A DNA stretch of 64,000 nt, taken from contig NZ_AGFG01000004.1 of the NCBI RefSeq assembly GCF_000226255.1, positions 1 through 64,000 of the forward strand, read 5' to 3'. The notes beneath the pieces are model-generated. The model searched no databases, was not told where the DNA came from, and saw only the letters and a list, made by a program, of their open reading frames with translations. The DNA is from Desulfovibrio sp. A2 (GTDB lineage Bacteria; Desulfobacterota; Desulfovibrionia; Desulfovibrionales; Desulfovibrionaceae). Position 1 is the stretch's first letter. The number at the start of each line of letters is the position of its first letter. A program made the position numbers and the translations under genes. Below, piece after piece: positions 1 through 9,507 of this stretch.

Positions 1-10
1 GGTTCTGATT

Positions 11-1189
11 CTACTTCATCTCGTCCAGAATGATGCCTGCCGCGGCATCCGCCGCGCCGGGCGGCCCGCAGCGGCGGCGCAGGTCGGCCAGATCCGCGCG
101 CACGCGGTCCAGTTCGCCGGGGGTGCCCAGCCAGCGGGCGGCATGGCGGGCCAGCACGGCGCCGTCGGCGTCCTCCTGCAACAGTTCGGGAAACACCTCG
201 CGGTTCAGGACCAGGTTGGGCAGGCTGACCCATTGGACCTTCACCAGCCGCTTGCCCAGCCAGTACGAGAGCGGGGACACGCGGTAGGCCACCAGCGTGG
301 GCACGCCCAACAGGGCCGTTTCCAGCGTGGCCGTGCCGGAGGCTGCCAGCAGCAGCTGGCAGGCGCGCAGGGTGGCGTAGCGGTCGTCCGGCGGTTCGAT
401 GGTCAGGGGGATGTCGGCGGGCCACAGGGCGCGCAGGGCGTCTTCGGTCACGTTGGGGGCGCGCACGCAGTGAAAGGACAGGCCGGGGCGGCTCTCCAGC
501 AGCAGCCGGGCGGCCTTGCCGTATTCCGGCATCAGCGCCTCGATCTCCTTGCGGCGGCTGCCGGGCATCAGGCCGATGCGGCCGGGCACGGGGGCGATGG
601 CGTCCAGCCGCTGCCAGTCCATCATGTCCAGCAGCGGGTTGCCCACGTAGTCCACGTCCATGCCGTGGCGGCGGTAGAACTCCACCTCGAAGGGCAGGAT
701 GCAGATCATCCGGCGGATATGGCGGCGGATGAAGTTTACCCGCCCGGTGCGCCATGCCCATATCTTGGGGCTGATGTAGTAGTGTACGGGAATGCCCAGC
801 GCATGCGCGGCCTTGGCGATGCGGAAGTTGAATTCCGGCGCATCGATGAGCACCACGGCGTCGGGCCTGCGCGCGGCCAGTTCCGCCTTGATGCGGCGCA
901 GCATGGCGAGGATGCGCGGCAGGTAGCCCAGCACCTCGGTGATGCCCATCACCGACAGGTCTTCCACCCGCAGCAGGGCGTCCTGTCCGGCCCCGCGCAG
1001 GTGCGGGCCGCCCATGCCGATGCAGCGCAGCGCCGGGTCGCGGCGGCGCAGGGCCTCCAGCAGGCGGCCGCCGTGCATGTCGCCGGAAAGTTCACCGGCG
1101 TTGATCCACACGGTGCGCGGCGTTGCGCCGGGGGAAGAGCCCGGCGCGAACAGGGGGGCGGACCGGGGGGCGGATTCGGGCATGGTCAT
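11..1189 (-). CDS. lpxB: lipid-A-disaccharide synthase
   Basis: LpxB (glycosyltransferase family 19) condenses UDP-2,3-diacylglucosamine with lipid X to make the lipid A disaccharide at the inner membrane. The 392-residue product shows family landmarks: AGELSGD near residue 31, GMGGPHLRGAG, SVMGITEVL, PKIWAWR, LPGSRRKEI and the C-terminal donor-site segment ASGTATLETALLGVPT. About 25 extra N-terminal residues precede the usual start. A second ATG lies two codons in (1183), and the AGGCGG upstream suits it better, so the start could be either. It follows the nucleoside-recognition gene by 4 nt, so the two are probably co-transcribed with the dTDP-rhamnose genes upstream. Confidence 0.95.
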   Translation of the reverse strand: MTMPESAPRSAPLFAPGSSPGATPRTVWINAGELSGDMHGGRLLEALRRRDPALRCIGMGGPHLRGAGQDALLRVEDLSVMGITEVLGYLPRILAMLRRIKAELAARRPDAVVLIDAPEFNFRIAKAAHALGIPVHYYISPKIWAWRTGRVNFIRRHIRRMICILPFEVEFYRRHGMDVDYVGNPLLDMMDWQRLDAIAPVPGRIGLMPGSRRKEIEALMPEYGKAARLLLESRPGLSFHCVRAPNVTEDALRALWPADIPLTIEPPDDRYATLRACQLLLAASGTATLETALLGVPTLVAYRVSPLSYWLGKRLVKVQWVSLPNLVLNREVFPELLQEDADGAVLARHAARWLGTPGELDRVRADLADLRRRCGPPGAADAAAGIILDEMK

Positions 1190-1193
1190 CCGC

Positions 1194-2177
1194 CTATGCG
1201 CCCATGCTTGCCGTGGTGGCCGGGGCGGGCGTGGGGCGCAACCGATCGTACAGCCGAATGAGCAGCATCACCACCACCATGGAGAACAGCAGCCGCGCCC
1301 ACAGGGTGCCGCCCAGGTGCGCCCCGATGAGGGCCATGAGCAGGGTGTCCTCTATGAGCGCGTGCGACAGGCCCATGAGCGACATGGCGCTGAACACGTC
1401 GCGCGGGGGCACCTTGCCGCCCTGCACCTCGTGCACGATGAGCCCGCCGCCGTAGGCGATGCCCAGGCTCAGCCCCACGATGGTGATGGTGGCGGCATTG
1501 TCGCCGATGCCCATCAGCCGCAGCACCGGGCGCAGGCAGGCGTTGAGCAGCCGGGTGATGCCCACGGCGTCCAGCACGCGCATCAGGCCCATCAGCACCA
1601 GCACGATGCCGAACACCGAGGCCAGGTTGCGCGCCTCGTTCCAGGCCCAGGCGGCCAGGCTGGCCGGGGCTTCGCGCGGGGCCCACAGCATGGTGGCGGG
1701 CTCGGAAAGATAGCCGGTGGCGTCGAAGAAGGCGCGCATGAGCATGCCGCACAACAGCGCCCCGCCGAAGCGCAGCACGATCTGGGTGGTCATGTTCAGG
1801 CCGCACTGCTGGGCGATGCGCCCTTCCACCAGCACGTTGTGGGCGATGAGCGTCATGGTGGCGAAGGTGGTCACCTGGGCCACGGTCAGCTGTTCCATGC
1901 CCGGCAGCAGCCCCGCGTAGACGAACAGGCCGCTGTAGATGTTCACCAGCATGCTGGTGGCCCACGACAGGCCAAGGTCGGCGGGCAGGCCGGTAAGCCC
2001 CATGATGGGCGAGAGCGGCAGGGCCAGGTAGCGCACCAGGTCCAGTTCGGTAAGCACTTTTACCGCGATGATGATGGGCACCATCACCTTCACCAGCGTC
2101 AGCCAGACGTGAAAGGCGTCTCTTGTGGTGCCCTTCGCGGCGCGCGCGAGGGTGCGAAGGGTTTCGGCGGGCGGCAT
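1194..2177 (-). CDS. nucleoside recognition (Gate) domain membrane protein
   Basis: A 327-residue hydrophobic protein of the nucleoside-recognition/Gate family, which includes SpmA/SpmB-like proteins and parts of nucleoside and ion transporters. The first hydrophobic segment begins LVKVMVPIIIAVKVLTELDL, and GxxxG-rich helices such as GLSLGIAYGGGLI follow. The physiological substrate is unknown. The frame is open further upstream, but the ATG at 2177 is preceded by GGAAGGA at good spacing and begins the family-like part. It sits between rfbD (67 nt upstream) and lpxB (4 nt downstream) on the same strand, suggesting an envelope operon. Confidence 0.85.
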   Translation of the reverse strand: MPPAETLRTLARAAKGTTRDAFHVWLTLVKVMVPIIIAVKVLTELDLVRYLALPLSPIMGLTGLPADLGLSWATSMLVNIYSGLFVYAGLLPGMEQLTVAQVTTFATMTLIAHNVLVEGRIAQQCGLNMTTQIVLRFGGALLCGMLMRAFFDATGYLSEPATMLWAPREAPASLAAWAWNEARNLASVFGIVLVLMGLMRVLDAVGITRLLNACLRPVLRLMGIGDNAATITIVGLSLGIAYGGGLIVHEVQGGKVPPRDVFSAMSLMGLSHALIEDTLLMALIGAHLGGTLWARLLFSMVVVMLLIRLYDRLRPTPAPATTASMGA

Positions 2178-2244
2178 GGTCGTGTTCCTTCCGGTGTCCT
2201 GATCGTGATGGCCGCTGGCCGAAGTGCGGGCTGTCCGCGCGACG

Positions 2245-3126
2245 TCAGGCGTCGTGCATGGCGGGCAGGCATTCCTTGAAGATGTAGTCGCGCAGGGCCT
2301 GCGGCCACGGGCGCGGGGTGATGCCGGTAACCTGGGTGAAGCGCGAGGTGTCCAGCACCGAGAAGGGCGGGCGCTGGGCCTTTTGCGGGTAATCACGCGA
2401 GGGAATCGCGTGCACCTTGCAGGGCAGCCCGGCCAGGCTTACGGCCTCGGACGCCAGCTCGCACCAGCTGGCTTGCCCGGCGTTGGCCAGGTGGAAGATG
2501 CCGGTGGCCCGCAGTTCGGCCAGCTTCACGCTGCCCGCCGCGAGGTCCAGGGTGTAGGTGGGCGAGCCGATCTGGTCGTGCACCACGCGGGCCTCGCCCT
2601 GGTCGTGGCAGATGTCCAGGATGACCTTGACGAAGTTGCGGCGGCCCGGCCCGAACAGCCAGGACGTGCGCACCACGCAGGCGTTGTCCGGGCACTGCTG
2701 CAGCACGGCCTGTTCACCGGCCAGCTTGGTGGCCCCGTAGACGGATGCCGGGTCGGGCGTGTCCTCCGGCGTGTAGGGCGCGCCCTTCTTGCCGCTGAAC
2801 ACGAAATCGGTGCTGAAGTGCACGAGGTGCATGGACGTTCCCCGCACCATGCGCGCGAGGCAGGTGGGCAACTGGCGATTGAGGCGGGTGGCGTCTTCCT
2901 CGCGCTCTTCGGCCAGGTCCACCTGGGTCCAGGCCACGGTGTTGAAGATCACGGCGGGTTCGGCGCGCTCGATGAACGAGGCCAGCGCCCCGGAATCGAG
3001 CACGTTCACGTCGTCGCGCCCCGTGGGCAGGGCGTCCCAGCCCGTTTCGCGCAGCACGCGCACCAGGGCCTGACCGAGCAGCCCGGTCCTGCCGCCGAGC
3101 ACCAGCGCCTTGGGACGCGGGCTCAC
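2245..3126 (-). CDS. rfbD: dTDP-4-dehydrorhamnose reductase
   Basis: RfbD/RmlD reduces dTDP-4-keto-L-rhamnose to dTDP-L-rhamnose, the last step of the nucleotide-sugar pathway for O-antigen. It is an extended short-chain dehydrogenase of 293 residues. The N-terminal Rossmann motif GGRTGLLGQ, the STDFVFSG segment and the YGATKLAGE catalytic Tyr-xxx-Lys are all present. The start is GTG; its GTGA overlaps the stop of rfbB, indicating translational coupling. The epimerase RfbC and thymidylyltransferase RfbA are not in this window. Confidence 0.93.
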   Translation of the reverse strand: MSPRPKALVLGGRTGLLGQALVRVLRETGWDALPTGRDDVNVLDSGALASFIERAEPAVIFNTVAWTQVDLAEEREEDATRLNRQLPTCLARMVRGTSMHLVHFSTDFVFSGKKGAPYTPEDTPDPASVYGATKLAGEQAVLQQCPDNACVVRTSWLFGPGRRNFVKVILDICHDQGEARVVHDQIGSPTYTLDLAAGSVKLAELRATGIFHLANAGQASWCELASEAVSLAGLPCKVHAIPSRDYPQKAQRPPFSVLDTSRFTQVTGITPRPWPQALRDYIFKECLPAMHDA

Positions 3127-4145
3127 AATCGTTCTCCGTACCAGCGTTGCATGAATTCCCTGTACGCCCCGGAGGCCACGCTTTCAAGCCATGCCGCGTT
3201 GTCGCGGTACCAGGCCACGGTTTCTGCCAGGCCACGTTCGAAATCGTATTCCGGCGCGTAGCCAAGCTCGCGCGCGGCCAGGGAAAAGTCCATGGCGTAG
3301 CGGCGGTCGTGGCCGGGCCGGTCGGTGACGTAGCGGATGAGGCTTTCCGGCTTGCCCACCAGACGCAGGATGGCGCGCACCACCTCCAGGTTGGGGCGCT
3401 CGGCCGCGCCGCCGAAGTTGTACACCGCGCCGGGGCGGCCTTTTTCCAGGGCCAGCAGCACCCCGCGGCAGTGGTCGTCCACGTGGATCCAGTCGCGCAC
3501 GTTCATGCCGTCGCCGTACACGGGCAGGGGCTCGTCGCGCCCGGCCCGGCCGATCATCAGTGGGATGAGCTTTTCGGGGAACTGGTACGGCCCGTAGTTG
3601 TTGGAACAGCGGGTGACCACCACCGGGTAGCCGTAGGTTTCGAAATACGCGCGGGCCATCAGGTCGCCAGCCGCCTTGGACGCGGAATAGGGGCTGTTGG
3701 GGGCCAGCGGGGTGGATTCGGTGAAGCGGCCTTCCGGCCCGAGGGAGCCGTACACCTCGTCGGTGGAAACATGAACGAAGCGGGAAACCCCGGCCTCGCG
3801 CGCGGCGGTGAGCAGGGTCTGCGCGCCCAGCACGTTGGTGAGCACGAAGGGCGCGGGGTCGTCTATGGAGCGATCGACGTGGGTTTCCGCCGCGAAGTTG
3901 ACCACCGCGTCGATGCGGTGTTGCGTAAGGATGCGGCGCACCGCGTTCGCGTCGGCGATGTCGGCGTGTTCAAAGAAATAGCGGCTGCCGCCGTGGATTT
4001 TTTCCACGTCGGCGAGGTTCAGCGGGTTGCCCGCGTAGGTCAGCTTGTCGAGGTTGACCACCGTGACGTCGGGTCGGCGGGCAAGGACGAGACGGACGAA
4101 GTTGGTGCCGATGAAGCCGCAACCGCCCGTGACGAGTAGGCGCAT
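3123..4145 (-). CDS. rfbB: dTDP-glucose 4,6-dehydratase
   Basis: RfbB/RmlB converts dTDP-glucose to dTDP-4-keto-6-deoxyglucose using bound NAD. The 340-residue product has the N-terminal NAD motif TGGCGFIGTNFV, the catalytic segment STDEVYG and YSASKAAGD carrying the Tyr-xxx-Lys pair. Two adjacent ATGs (4148 and 4145) follow GGAG. The second has the better spacing and matches the usual start MRLLVTGG; the open frame extends to 4205 without a good ribosome site. The gene leads the rfbB-rfbD-Gate-lpxB run and is divergent from cbiK. Confidence 0.94.
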   Translation of the reverse strand: MRLLVTGGCGFIGTNFVRLVLARRPDVTVVNLDKLTYAGNPLNLADVEKIHGGSRYFFEHADIADANAVRRILTQHRIDAVVNFAAETHVDRSIDDPAPFVLTNVLGAQTLLTAAREAGVSRFVHVSTDEVYGSLGPEGRFTESTPLAPNSPYSASKAAGDLMARAYFETYGYPVVVTRCSNNYGPYQFPEKLIPLMIGRAGRDEPLPVYGDGMNVRDWIHVDDHCRGVLLALEKGRPGAVYNFGGAAERPNLEVVRAILRLVGKPESLIRYVTDRPGHDRRYAMDFSLAARELGYAPEYDFERGLAETVAWYRDNAAWLESVASGAYREFMQRWYGERL

Positions 4146-4148
4146 CAT

Positions 4149-4518
4149 GTCTCCGTGAAGGTGACGGGTGTGCAGGAAGTAATGTCCGGCGGCGCGCCGC
4201 GCCAACGCCGGGTGGGGCGGAGCGGGCGGCCTGTTCCGGACCAGTTCCGGTCTTGCTTGGGACAGCGGCCGGGCGCAATGCGCGCGGGCCAGGAACGGAT
4301 GGCGGATGGTACAGGCAGCGGCGGGCCTAGGTCAACATGGCGCGGCGGGGCTGGTGCGCCGTGTGCATCGTCCAGAAATAACTTGCAATCCATTGTCGTC
4401 GTGGGTAGCCTGCAAGGTGGCGCTTCCCGGTGTCGCGCCGCCTGGTCCATGCCGCCGCACCGGCGCTCATCCTGACCGGCCGCGCCCGGCGCCCGGCCAG
4501 CACGGTTTTCGCACCACC
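4149..4518. other. intergenic region between divergent rfbB and cbiK
   Basis: These 370 bases separate two divergent genes, so both promoters are expected here. I see no convincing -35/-10 pair, no RNA gene and no supported small reading frame. The GC content is high throughout. Confidence 0.5.
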
Positions 4519-5355
4519 ATGAAGAAAGGCATCCTTCTCGCCGCGTTCGGCTCCGGCACCCCGCAGGGGCAGTCCACCCTTCGTCTGTTCGACGAACGGG
4601 TGCGCGCGCTGTTTCCCGGCGTGCCGGTGCGCTGGGCGTTCACCTCGGTGGTCATGCGCCACCGGCTGGCGGTCGCCCGCAAGAAGACCGATTCCGTCCA
4701 GAAGGCCCTGCGCAAGATGTGGTTCGAAAAGTACACCCACGTCGCCGTGCAGTCGCTGCACTCCATTCCCGGCGCGGAATATGCCGATCTGCTGGCCGAC
4801 GTGGAGGCCATGCGCGGGCCCTGCGCCGGAGAGGACGGCAGCGGCCAGGGCGGGTTCGAGCGGGCCACCGTGGGCGCGCCCCTGCTCGACTCCGACGAGG
4901 ACATCCGCCGCGCCTCGGCCGCGCTGCTGGCCCATCTGCCGCCGGAGCGCGCCCCCGGCGACGCCTGCGTGTTCATGGGGCACGGCACGTGGCACGAGGG
5001 CGAATCGCGCTACGAGGCGCTTTCCGCCCAGGTGCGCGAGCGCGATCCGCTGGTGCACATCGGCACCATGGACGGGGCCTGCACCATCGACGACATCCTG
5101 CCCCGCCTGGAAGCGGCCGGAATGCGCCGGGCGTGGCTGCTGCCGTTGCTCTCCGTGGTGGGACGGCATGCCGTGCGCGACATGGCCGGGGACGAACCCG
5201 ACTCGTGGCGGTCGCGCATCGTGGCGGCGGGCATGGAATGCGTGCCCGTGCTGCGCGGCACCGCCGAATACGGCGGCTTCGTGGACATCTGGCTGGACCA
5301 TCTGGGCGTGGCCTTCCGCGCTCTGGATGCGGACGCGGGGCAGGACCGGGATTGA
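4519..5355 (+). CDS. cbiK: sirohydrochlorin cobaltochelatase CbiK (cytoplasmic type)
   Basis: CbiK inserts Co2+ (or Fe2+) into sirohydrochlorin in the anaerobic cobalamin and siroheme pathways. The product is 278 residues. It begins MKKGILLAAFGSGTP with no export signal, so it matches the cytoplasmic rather than the periplasmic CbiK known from Desulfovibrio. Candidate metal and proton-transfer histidines lie in VFMGHGTWHEGE and in SVVGRHAVRDMAGDE. The frame is open well upstream, but the ATG at 4519 is where family similarity begins. The gene stands alone, divergent from rfbB. Confidence 0.9.
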   Translation: MKKGILLAAFGSGTPQGQSTLRLFDERVRALFPGVPVRWAFTSVVMRHRLAVARKKTDSVQKALRKMWFEKYTHVAVQSLHSIPGAEYADLLADVEAMRGPCAGEDGSGQGGFERATVGAPLLDSDEDIRRASAALLAHLPPERAPGDACVFMGHGTWHEGESRYEALSAQVRERDPLVHIGTMDGACTIDDILPRLEAAGMRRAWLLPLLSVVGRHAVRDMAGDEPDSWRSRIVAAGMECVPVLRGTAEYGGFVDIWLDHLGVAFRALDADAGQDRD

Positions 5356-5583
5356 TTTCGCGGCGGGGGCGCCCGTTGCCGCTCTTTCCACCCGGCACCC
5401 GTCGTGCGCACCCGGCCGCGCCATCTTTCTTCTTTCCCGTTGTCGTTTCGCGCGCATCCCGGCGCGTCGTGCCCGCCACGCATCGCCCGCTGCGGCGCAT
5501 CGTCCTGCCCGCGCTGGCGTTCGGGGCCGAAATCGGCTACAACGCCACGGAACGACACCATTTTGCAGAACACCGGAGTATTC

Positions 5584-6576
5584 ATGATGTTCCGTTGTAC
5601 CGGCCCCCGCGCGGGTGGCCTCGGGACGGCTCCGTCCCCCCGTCATATACTTTCCCGGCATGCGATTCCGGCGTTCTCGCCGCGCGTGTGCGCGTCGTCC
5701 TGGCGGGTGCTGTGCGGCCTGGTCGTCATGGTCCTGGTGCTGTGCCACGCCGCCACGGGCCATGCCCGTCGGGCCGAGGCCGTGTGGGGCGAGGGGCAGG
5801 TCTCCAAGACCCGCGCCCAGGCCCAGGGCGAGGCCTTCACCAATGCCGTCACCGACGAGGCCCTGGACATCCTGCGCGCGCCCCTTTCCGAGGCGCGCCG
5901 CGCCGCGTTGCGCGAATACCTTGCCACCATCACCGGTGAAGTGGTGCGCGGCTACAGCGAGGCGGGCATGACCCAGGTGCAGGGCGGCACGCGCCTTGCC
6001 GTGGACGTGGACGTGAACCGCGACATGCTGAAGGAGCGGCTGCGCCAGGTGGGCGCGTACTACACCGCCGAGGAACCCGTGGCCATGGTGTTGCAGCTTT
6101 CGGGCGCAACGCCCGAGGTGGCCGAGCGAGTGACCAGGCTGCAACTGCTGTACGGGGTGGAGCAGCGCGCCGGGGCTTCGGTCCGCCTGGCCCTGCGCCC
6201 CCAGAACAAGGCATGGTACGGCACCCTGGATTCGCCGGAGGGTTCCACCTCGGCCGATGGGGCCAGCGTGGACGACGCCTGGCGCACCTTGTGGGCGTGG
6301 TATTTCTCGCACCGCCAGGTGGCCGGGGCCGCTTCCGGCCAGCAGGCCGTGCTGCGGGTTTCCGGCTGGCTCACCGCCGACAGCGTGGAGGCCTTCGACC
6401 GGGCCCTGCACGACTGGGACCGCGCCCTGCAAAGCGCGCAGTTGCAGGAAGTGACCATGCGGTCCGGCGGGCTGGTGGCCACCTGGAAGCTGGTGTTGGT
6501 GAACCGGGTGGAGCTGGACCGGCGGCTGGACGAGTACCTTGCGCCGCGCAAGCTTACGCGCGAGGTCTCCCAGTAA
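5584..6576 (+). CDS. secreted protein of unknown function (DUF2066-like)
   Basis: A 330-residue protein with an N-terminal hydrophobic stretch (WRVLCGLVVMVLVLCHAATG) ending near HARRAE, suggesting Sec export or a membrane anchor. After it, VWGEGQVSKTRAQAQGEAF followed by a mixed alpha/beta region faintly resembles the DUF2066 family; no catalytic motif is visible. The first of two ATGs is chosen because GGAG precedes it by 5 nt. A palindromic repeat begins directly after the stop. The function is unknown. Confidence 0.6.
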   Translation: MMFRCTGPRAGGLGTAPSPRHILSRHAIPAFSPRVCASSWRVLCGLVVMVLVLCHAATGHARRAEAVWGEGQVSKTRAQAQGEAFTNAVTDEALDILRAPLSEARRAALREYLATITGEVVRGYSEAGMTQVQGGTRLAVDVDVNRDMLKERLRQVGAYYTAEEPVAMVLQLSGATPEVAERVTRLQLLYGVEQRAGASVRLALRPQNKAWYGTLDSPEGSTSADGASVDDAWRTLWAWYFSHRQVAGAASGQQAVLRVSGWLTADSVEAFDRALHDWDRALQSAQLQEVTMRSGGLVATWKLVLVNRVELDRRLDEYLAPRKLTREVSQ

Positions 6577-6580
6577 CGGG

Positions 6581-6709
6581 GGCCAAATTGTCCTTTCGTC
6601 CGTTGGCTTCGTCAAACTTCACCTGCCATGTCGGTCGAATACGATAAGAGTATACTCCCTCATGACAGGTTCGTTTTCCTTGCCAACGAACGAAAATCCA
6701 AATTTGGCC
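6581..6709. repeat. palindromic MITE-like element, copy 1
   Basis: A 129-bp element with imperfect terminal inverted repeats: GGCCAAATTGTCCTTTCGTC on the left and the complement of GGATTTTCGTTCGTTGGC on the right. An inner 10-bp stem (ACCTGCCATG, 6621-6630, with CATGACAGGT, 6661-6670) encloses a loop containing the palindrome GAGTATACTC. It is related, in the opposite orientation, to the element at 53585-53804. It carries no transposase. It begins 5 nt after a stop codon. Confidence 0.7.
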
Positions 6710-6788
6710 AGGCTCGCCAGCCAGTTCAGGCGGGAGTCGAAAACAGGGGGGCTTCACGGCTGGGTGTATTCTGGGGGCGGAAACGAAG

Positions 6789-6819
6789 AAACCCGGCGGG
6801 AACATGCCGCGCTGGGTTT
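6789..6819 (-). terminator. terminator of tatA
   Basis: An inverted repeat AAACCCGGCGGG / CCGCGCTGGGTTT lies 32 bases after the tatA stop and is followed on the minus strand by a T-rich stretch. It is consistent with a rho-independent terminator. Confidence 0.55.
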
Positions 6820-6850
6820 CGGAAAAATGCCTGTCGGGCGCGTGGCCCGG

Positions 6851-7054
6851 TTATGCCTGCTTGTCGTCCTTTTCGATCTTTTCGTTCTTCTTGCCCGGAG
6901 TGATGTCGATTTCATCGGGCTCGCTGGTGGCCCGCTTGAAGTTACGGATGGCACGCCCGAGCCCGCCGCCGATTTCGGGGAGCTTGTTGGCCCCGAACAC
7001 CAGCAGGACCAGAACGAGGACGACCAACAATTCCTGAATGCCGATACCGAACAT
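6851..7054 (-). CDS. tatA: Sec-independent translocase subunit TatA/E
   Basis: A 67-residue single-span protein. A hydrophobic helix ([19 protein letters not shown]) is followed by the TatA hinge and amphipathic helix [20 protein letters not shown] and a charged, Lys/Glu-rich tail, the standard TatA/E architecture for forming the twin-arginine pore. The ATG at 7054 is preferred because GGAGG lies 7 nt upstream; ATG 7060 sits too close to it and the longer open frame has no ribosome site. No tatBC is nearby. It is divergent from the flavoprotein gene. Confidence 0.92.
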   Translation of the reverse strand: MFGIGIQELLVVLVLVLLVFGANKLPEIGGGLGRAIRNFKRATSEPDEIDITPGKKNEKIEKDDKQA

Positions 7055-7179
7055 ATGCATGCCTCCGTTAGTGGTGTCATGCATATACACATCGGGTACC
7101 CCCCGGTCAAGGCGCGCAACACGGGGATATGGCTTGTGTTCCAAGGTGGTTGCGCACACTTCAATGAATGGAGCGATAC

Positions 7180-8997
7180 ATGCGACGCATCGTTGTCATA
7201 GGTTCCGGTGTTGGGGCGGGCAAGCTTGCCGCGCGCGTCAAACGGCTGCTGCCGGGGTGCGAGGTGAACATGATCATGCCCGAGGCGGGCGGCGAGGCCA
7301 GCGGCCCGTTTTCCGCCTGCGCGGCAGGGCGGCGCGCCTCGCGCGTGCTGCTGGCCGCGCGCGAGGTGGGCGTGCTGGACGCCGCCGAACTTTCCGTCGA
7401 TCTCGACGGGCAGACCGTCATCACCGGGTCTTCCCGTGGCCGGTTGTCCGTGCGTTACGACCAGCTGGCCATGGAGATCGACGCGGCCCCGCGCATTCCC
7501 CGTGCCCTGCGCGGCGCGCCCAACGTCTTTGCCTGGCCGGGCGGGGATGCCCCCGCCCTTGACGCGTTGCTGGCCGAACGCGTGGCCGCAGGGGCTTGCC
7601 GCGCCGTGGTGGTGGGGCAGGGGGCCGAGGCGCTGGAGGCGCTGCGTCTGGCGCGCGCCGCCGGAGCCGCCCCGGTGTGGGTGCGCACCCGAGGTGCGGG
7701 CAGCGATCCCGCTAATTCCGTGGACGCCGACATGTGGCGGCATGCCGCGCGCGCTGCCCGCAGGAACGGCGTGGAAGTGGTGAACTGGACGGGCGTGGCC
7801 CTCGAGCGCATGGGCGCGTTGCCTGGCGAGGGCGGCGGCTTTGCCGCGTTGGTGGCCGTTGGTCCAGACGGTTCCGACCTGCGCGTGGAAGGCGACCTGT
7901 TCATCTGGACCAGCCCCATGGTGGTGCAGAACCCGGCCCTGGCCCTGGACGGCATCAGCCTGGACGATACCGGCCGCATCGACGTGGACGGCTGCCTGCG
8001 CACCGGCGCGCCCGGCGTGTATGTGTTCGGCACCGGGGTGAGCGCGCAGCGCATGGCCCCGGATGGCGACGTGGAGCAGGCCGCTCCCGCACCCGCCGAG
8101 GTTCCGGGCATGATCCGCGCCCTGGCCGACCATCTGGCGTCCATAGACGCCAGCGGCGGCGCGGTTCCCCCGGCCAGCGGCGTCGCTGCCTGCCCGGCGT
8201 GCGACCTGGCGGCGGAACTGGCCGGTTCGGACGATGCCGACCTGGCGGACCTGGCCAACGACATCGACACCTGCCCCTGCCGCCTGCCCGCCCTGGGCGT
8301 GGTGCACGGCGAAGGGCCGGGCGTGTCCGTGGCCGCCGTGGGCCTTGGCTCCGCCGCCTGCGCGCGGGCCGAGGTGGAAGCTGAATTCGCCGTGTACGCC
8401 ACACCCGCAGGGGAAAGCGGGCAGGGTGACGACGAAGCTGGCGCGTGGCGCGGCCTGCCCGCCGGGCACGCCGTGAAGCTGCTGGCAGCCAAGTCCGGCG
8501 GCCTGCTGCTGGGCGCGCAGGTGGTCGGCCGCGACACCGAACTGTGCGCCGCCGTTGTTTCCGCGGCCTCGCTGGCGCTGCGCGCGGGCATGCGCGCGGC
8601 AGACCTGGCCCAGGCCGACCTGCCCGGCGCTGCCGGGGAACTGCTGCGCAGAGCGGCGGCCATCCTGTCCAACAAGCTGGCGGGCCGCTACTTCGGCATC
8701 ACCCCGGACGAATTCATCGCCTCGCGCGAGGCAGGTGCGGAGTTCTTCACCCTGGACCTGCGCAGCACGCCCGACTGGCGCGCGGGCCACGTGCCCGACG
8801 CCTACAACATCCCCCACACCCAACTGCGCAAGCGGTTGCAGGATGAAGTGCCGCGCTTCACCCCCATCGTGCTGGTGGCGGCCACGTCCGACGCGGCGTG
8901 GAGCGTGGCCTGCATGCTGGGCGGCCTGGGGGCCACCGACCTTTATGTGCTCGACGGCGGCATGGCCTTCTGGCCTCACGCTTTGGAGACGGCATGA
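7180..8997 (+). CDS. FAD/NAD-dependent oxidoreductase fused to degenerate rhodanese domain
   Basis: A 605-residue protein with the layout of the CoA-disulfide reductase/NADH oxidase-rhodanese family. The N-terminal FAD motif is [16 protein letters not shown]; Cys47 (PFSACAAG) sits where the redox Cys43 lies in that family. The NAD-binding motif [20 protein letters not shown] is followed by the second FAD motif [12 protein letters not shown], a dimerisation domain and a C-terminal rhodanese domain. The rhodanese active-site loop reads [13 protein letters not shown] and lacks the catalytic cysteine. Extra cysteines (CPAC and CPC, around residues 329-368) are unusual. The start at 7180 is favoured by GGAG 6 nt upstream. 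The stop overlaps the next gene (ATGA). Confidence 0.8.
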   Translation: MRRIVVIGSGVGAGKLAARVKRLLPGCEVNMIMPEAGGEASGPFSACAAGRRASRVLLAAREVGVLDAAELSVDLDGQTVITGSSRGRLSVRYDQLAMEIDAAPRIPRALRGAPNVFAWPGGDAPALDALLAERVAAGACRAVVVGQGAEALEALRLARAAGAAPVWVRTRGAGSDPANSVDADMWRHAARAARRNGVEVVNWTGVALERMGALPGEGGGFAALVAVGPDGSDLRVEGDLFIWTSPMVVQNPALALDGISLDDTGRIDVDGCLRTGAPGVYVFGTGVSAQRMAPDGDVEQAAPAPAEVPGMIRALADHLASIDASGGAVPPASGVAACPACDLAAELAGSDDADLADLANDIDTCPCRLPALGVVHGEGPGVSVAAVGLGSAACARAEVEAEFAVYATPAGESGQGDDEAGAWRGLPAGHAVKLLAAKSGGLLLGAQVVGRDTELCAAVVSAASLALRAGMRAADLAQADLPGAAGELLRRAAAILSNKLAGRYFGITPDEFIASREAGAEFFTLDLRSTPDWRAGHVPDAYNIPHTQLRKRLQDEVPRFTPIVLVAATSDAAWSVACMLGGLGATDLYVLDGGMAFWPHALETA

Positions 8998-9446
8998 TCC
9001 GCGACAGCCCCGGCGGCGGGATGAAGGCCCCGGGTGGGGGCGGCCGCGTCATGCGGCTGCCCGGCATCCATTGCCGCTTCCACGAGGCGGGGCACTGCGC
9101 CGTGGACGAGGCCATGAACCCCGGCTTGAACGAGGACTGGCGCTGCGGCGAGGAACAGCGCATCGTCCGCGCCTATGACCACTTCCTCGAACAGGCGGAG
9201 ACCTTCGACCTGTCTTCGGAGCAGGCCACGGCGCTGTGGGAGCGCCGCCTGGCCACCATGCCGCCGCCAGGGGGGCTGTGCGCGGACTACGCGCCGCCGC
9301 CGTCTTGCCCGTCCTGCCGGTCCTGTACGGACGGCGAGTGCGGCGGCGAGGCGGACTGGCTGGACTGCACCCACTTCCGCGAGGGGGTCTGCGTGCTGCT
9401 GCTGCCCCGCTGCGGCGGCGTCTGCGAACGGTTTCAGGGGGCGTGA
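8994..9446 (+). CDS. small 12-cysteine protein
   Basis: A 150-residue protein that I do not recognise. Its 12 cysteines cluster at the N-terminus (CRFHEAGHCAVDEA) and the C-terminus (CPSCRSCTDGEC, then CTHFREGVC and PRCGGVC), suggesting Fe-S or zinc binding. The start codon overlaps the stop of the oxidoreductase gene (ATGA), so the two are translationally coupled and the product may be its redox partner. No signal peptide or transmembrane segment is visible. Confidence 0.7.
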   Translation: MIRDSPGGGMKAPGGGGRVMRLPGIHCRFHEAGHCAVDEAMNPGLNEDWRCGEEQRIVRAYDHFLEQAETFDLSSEQATALWERRLATMPPPGGLCADYAPPPSCPSCRSCTDGECGGEADWLDCTHFREGVCVLLLPRCGGVCERFQGA

Positions 9447-9507
9447 GCGGCGCGGCGCGCCGCGCCGTCCCCGCTCATGCGGTTTCAGTGACTTCAAGCT
9501 CATACCG

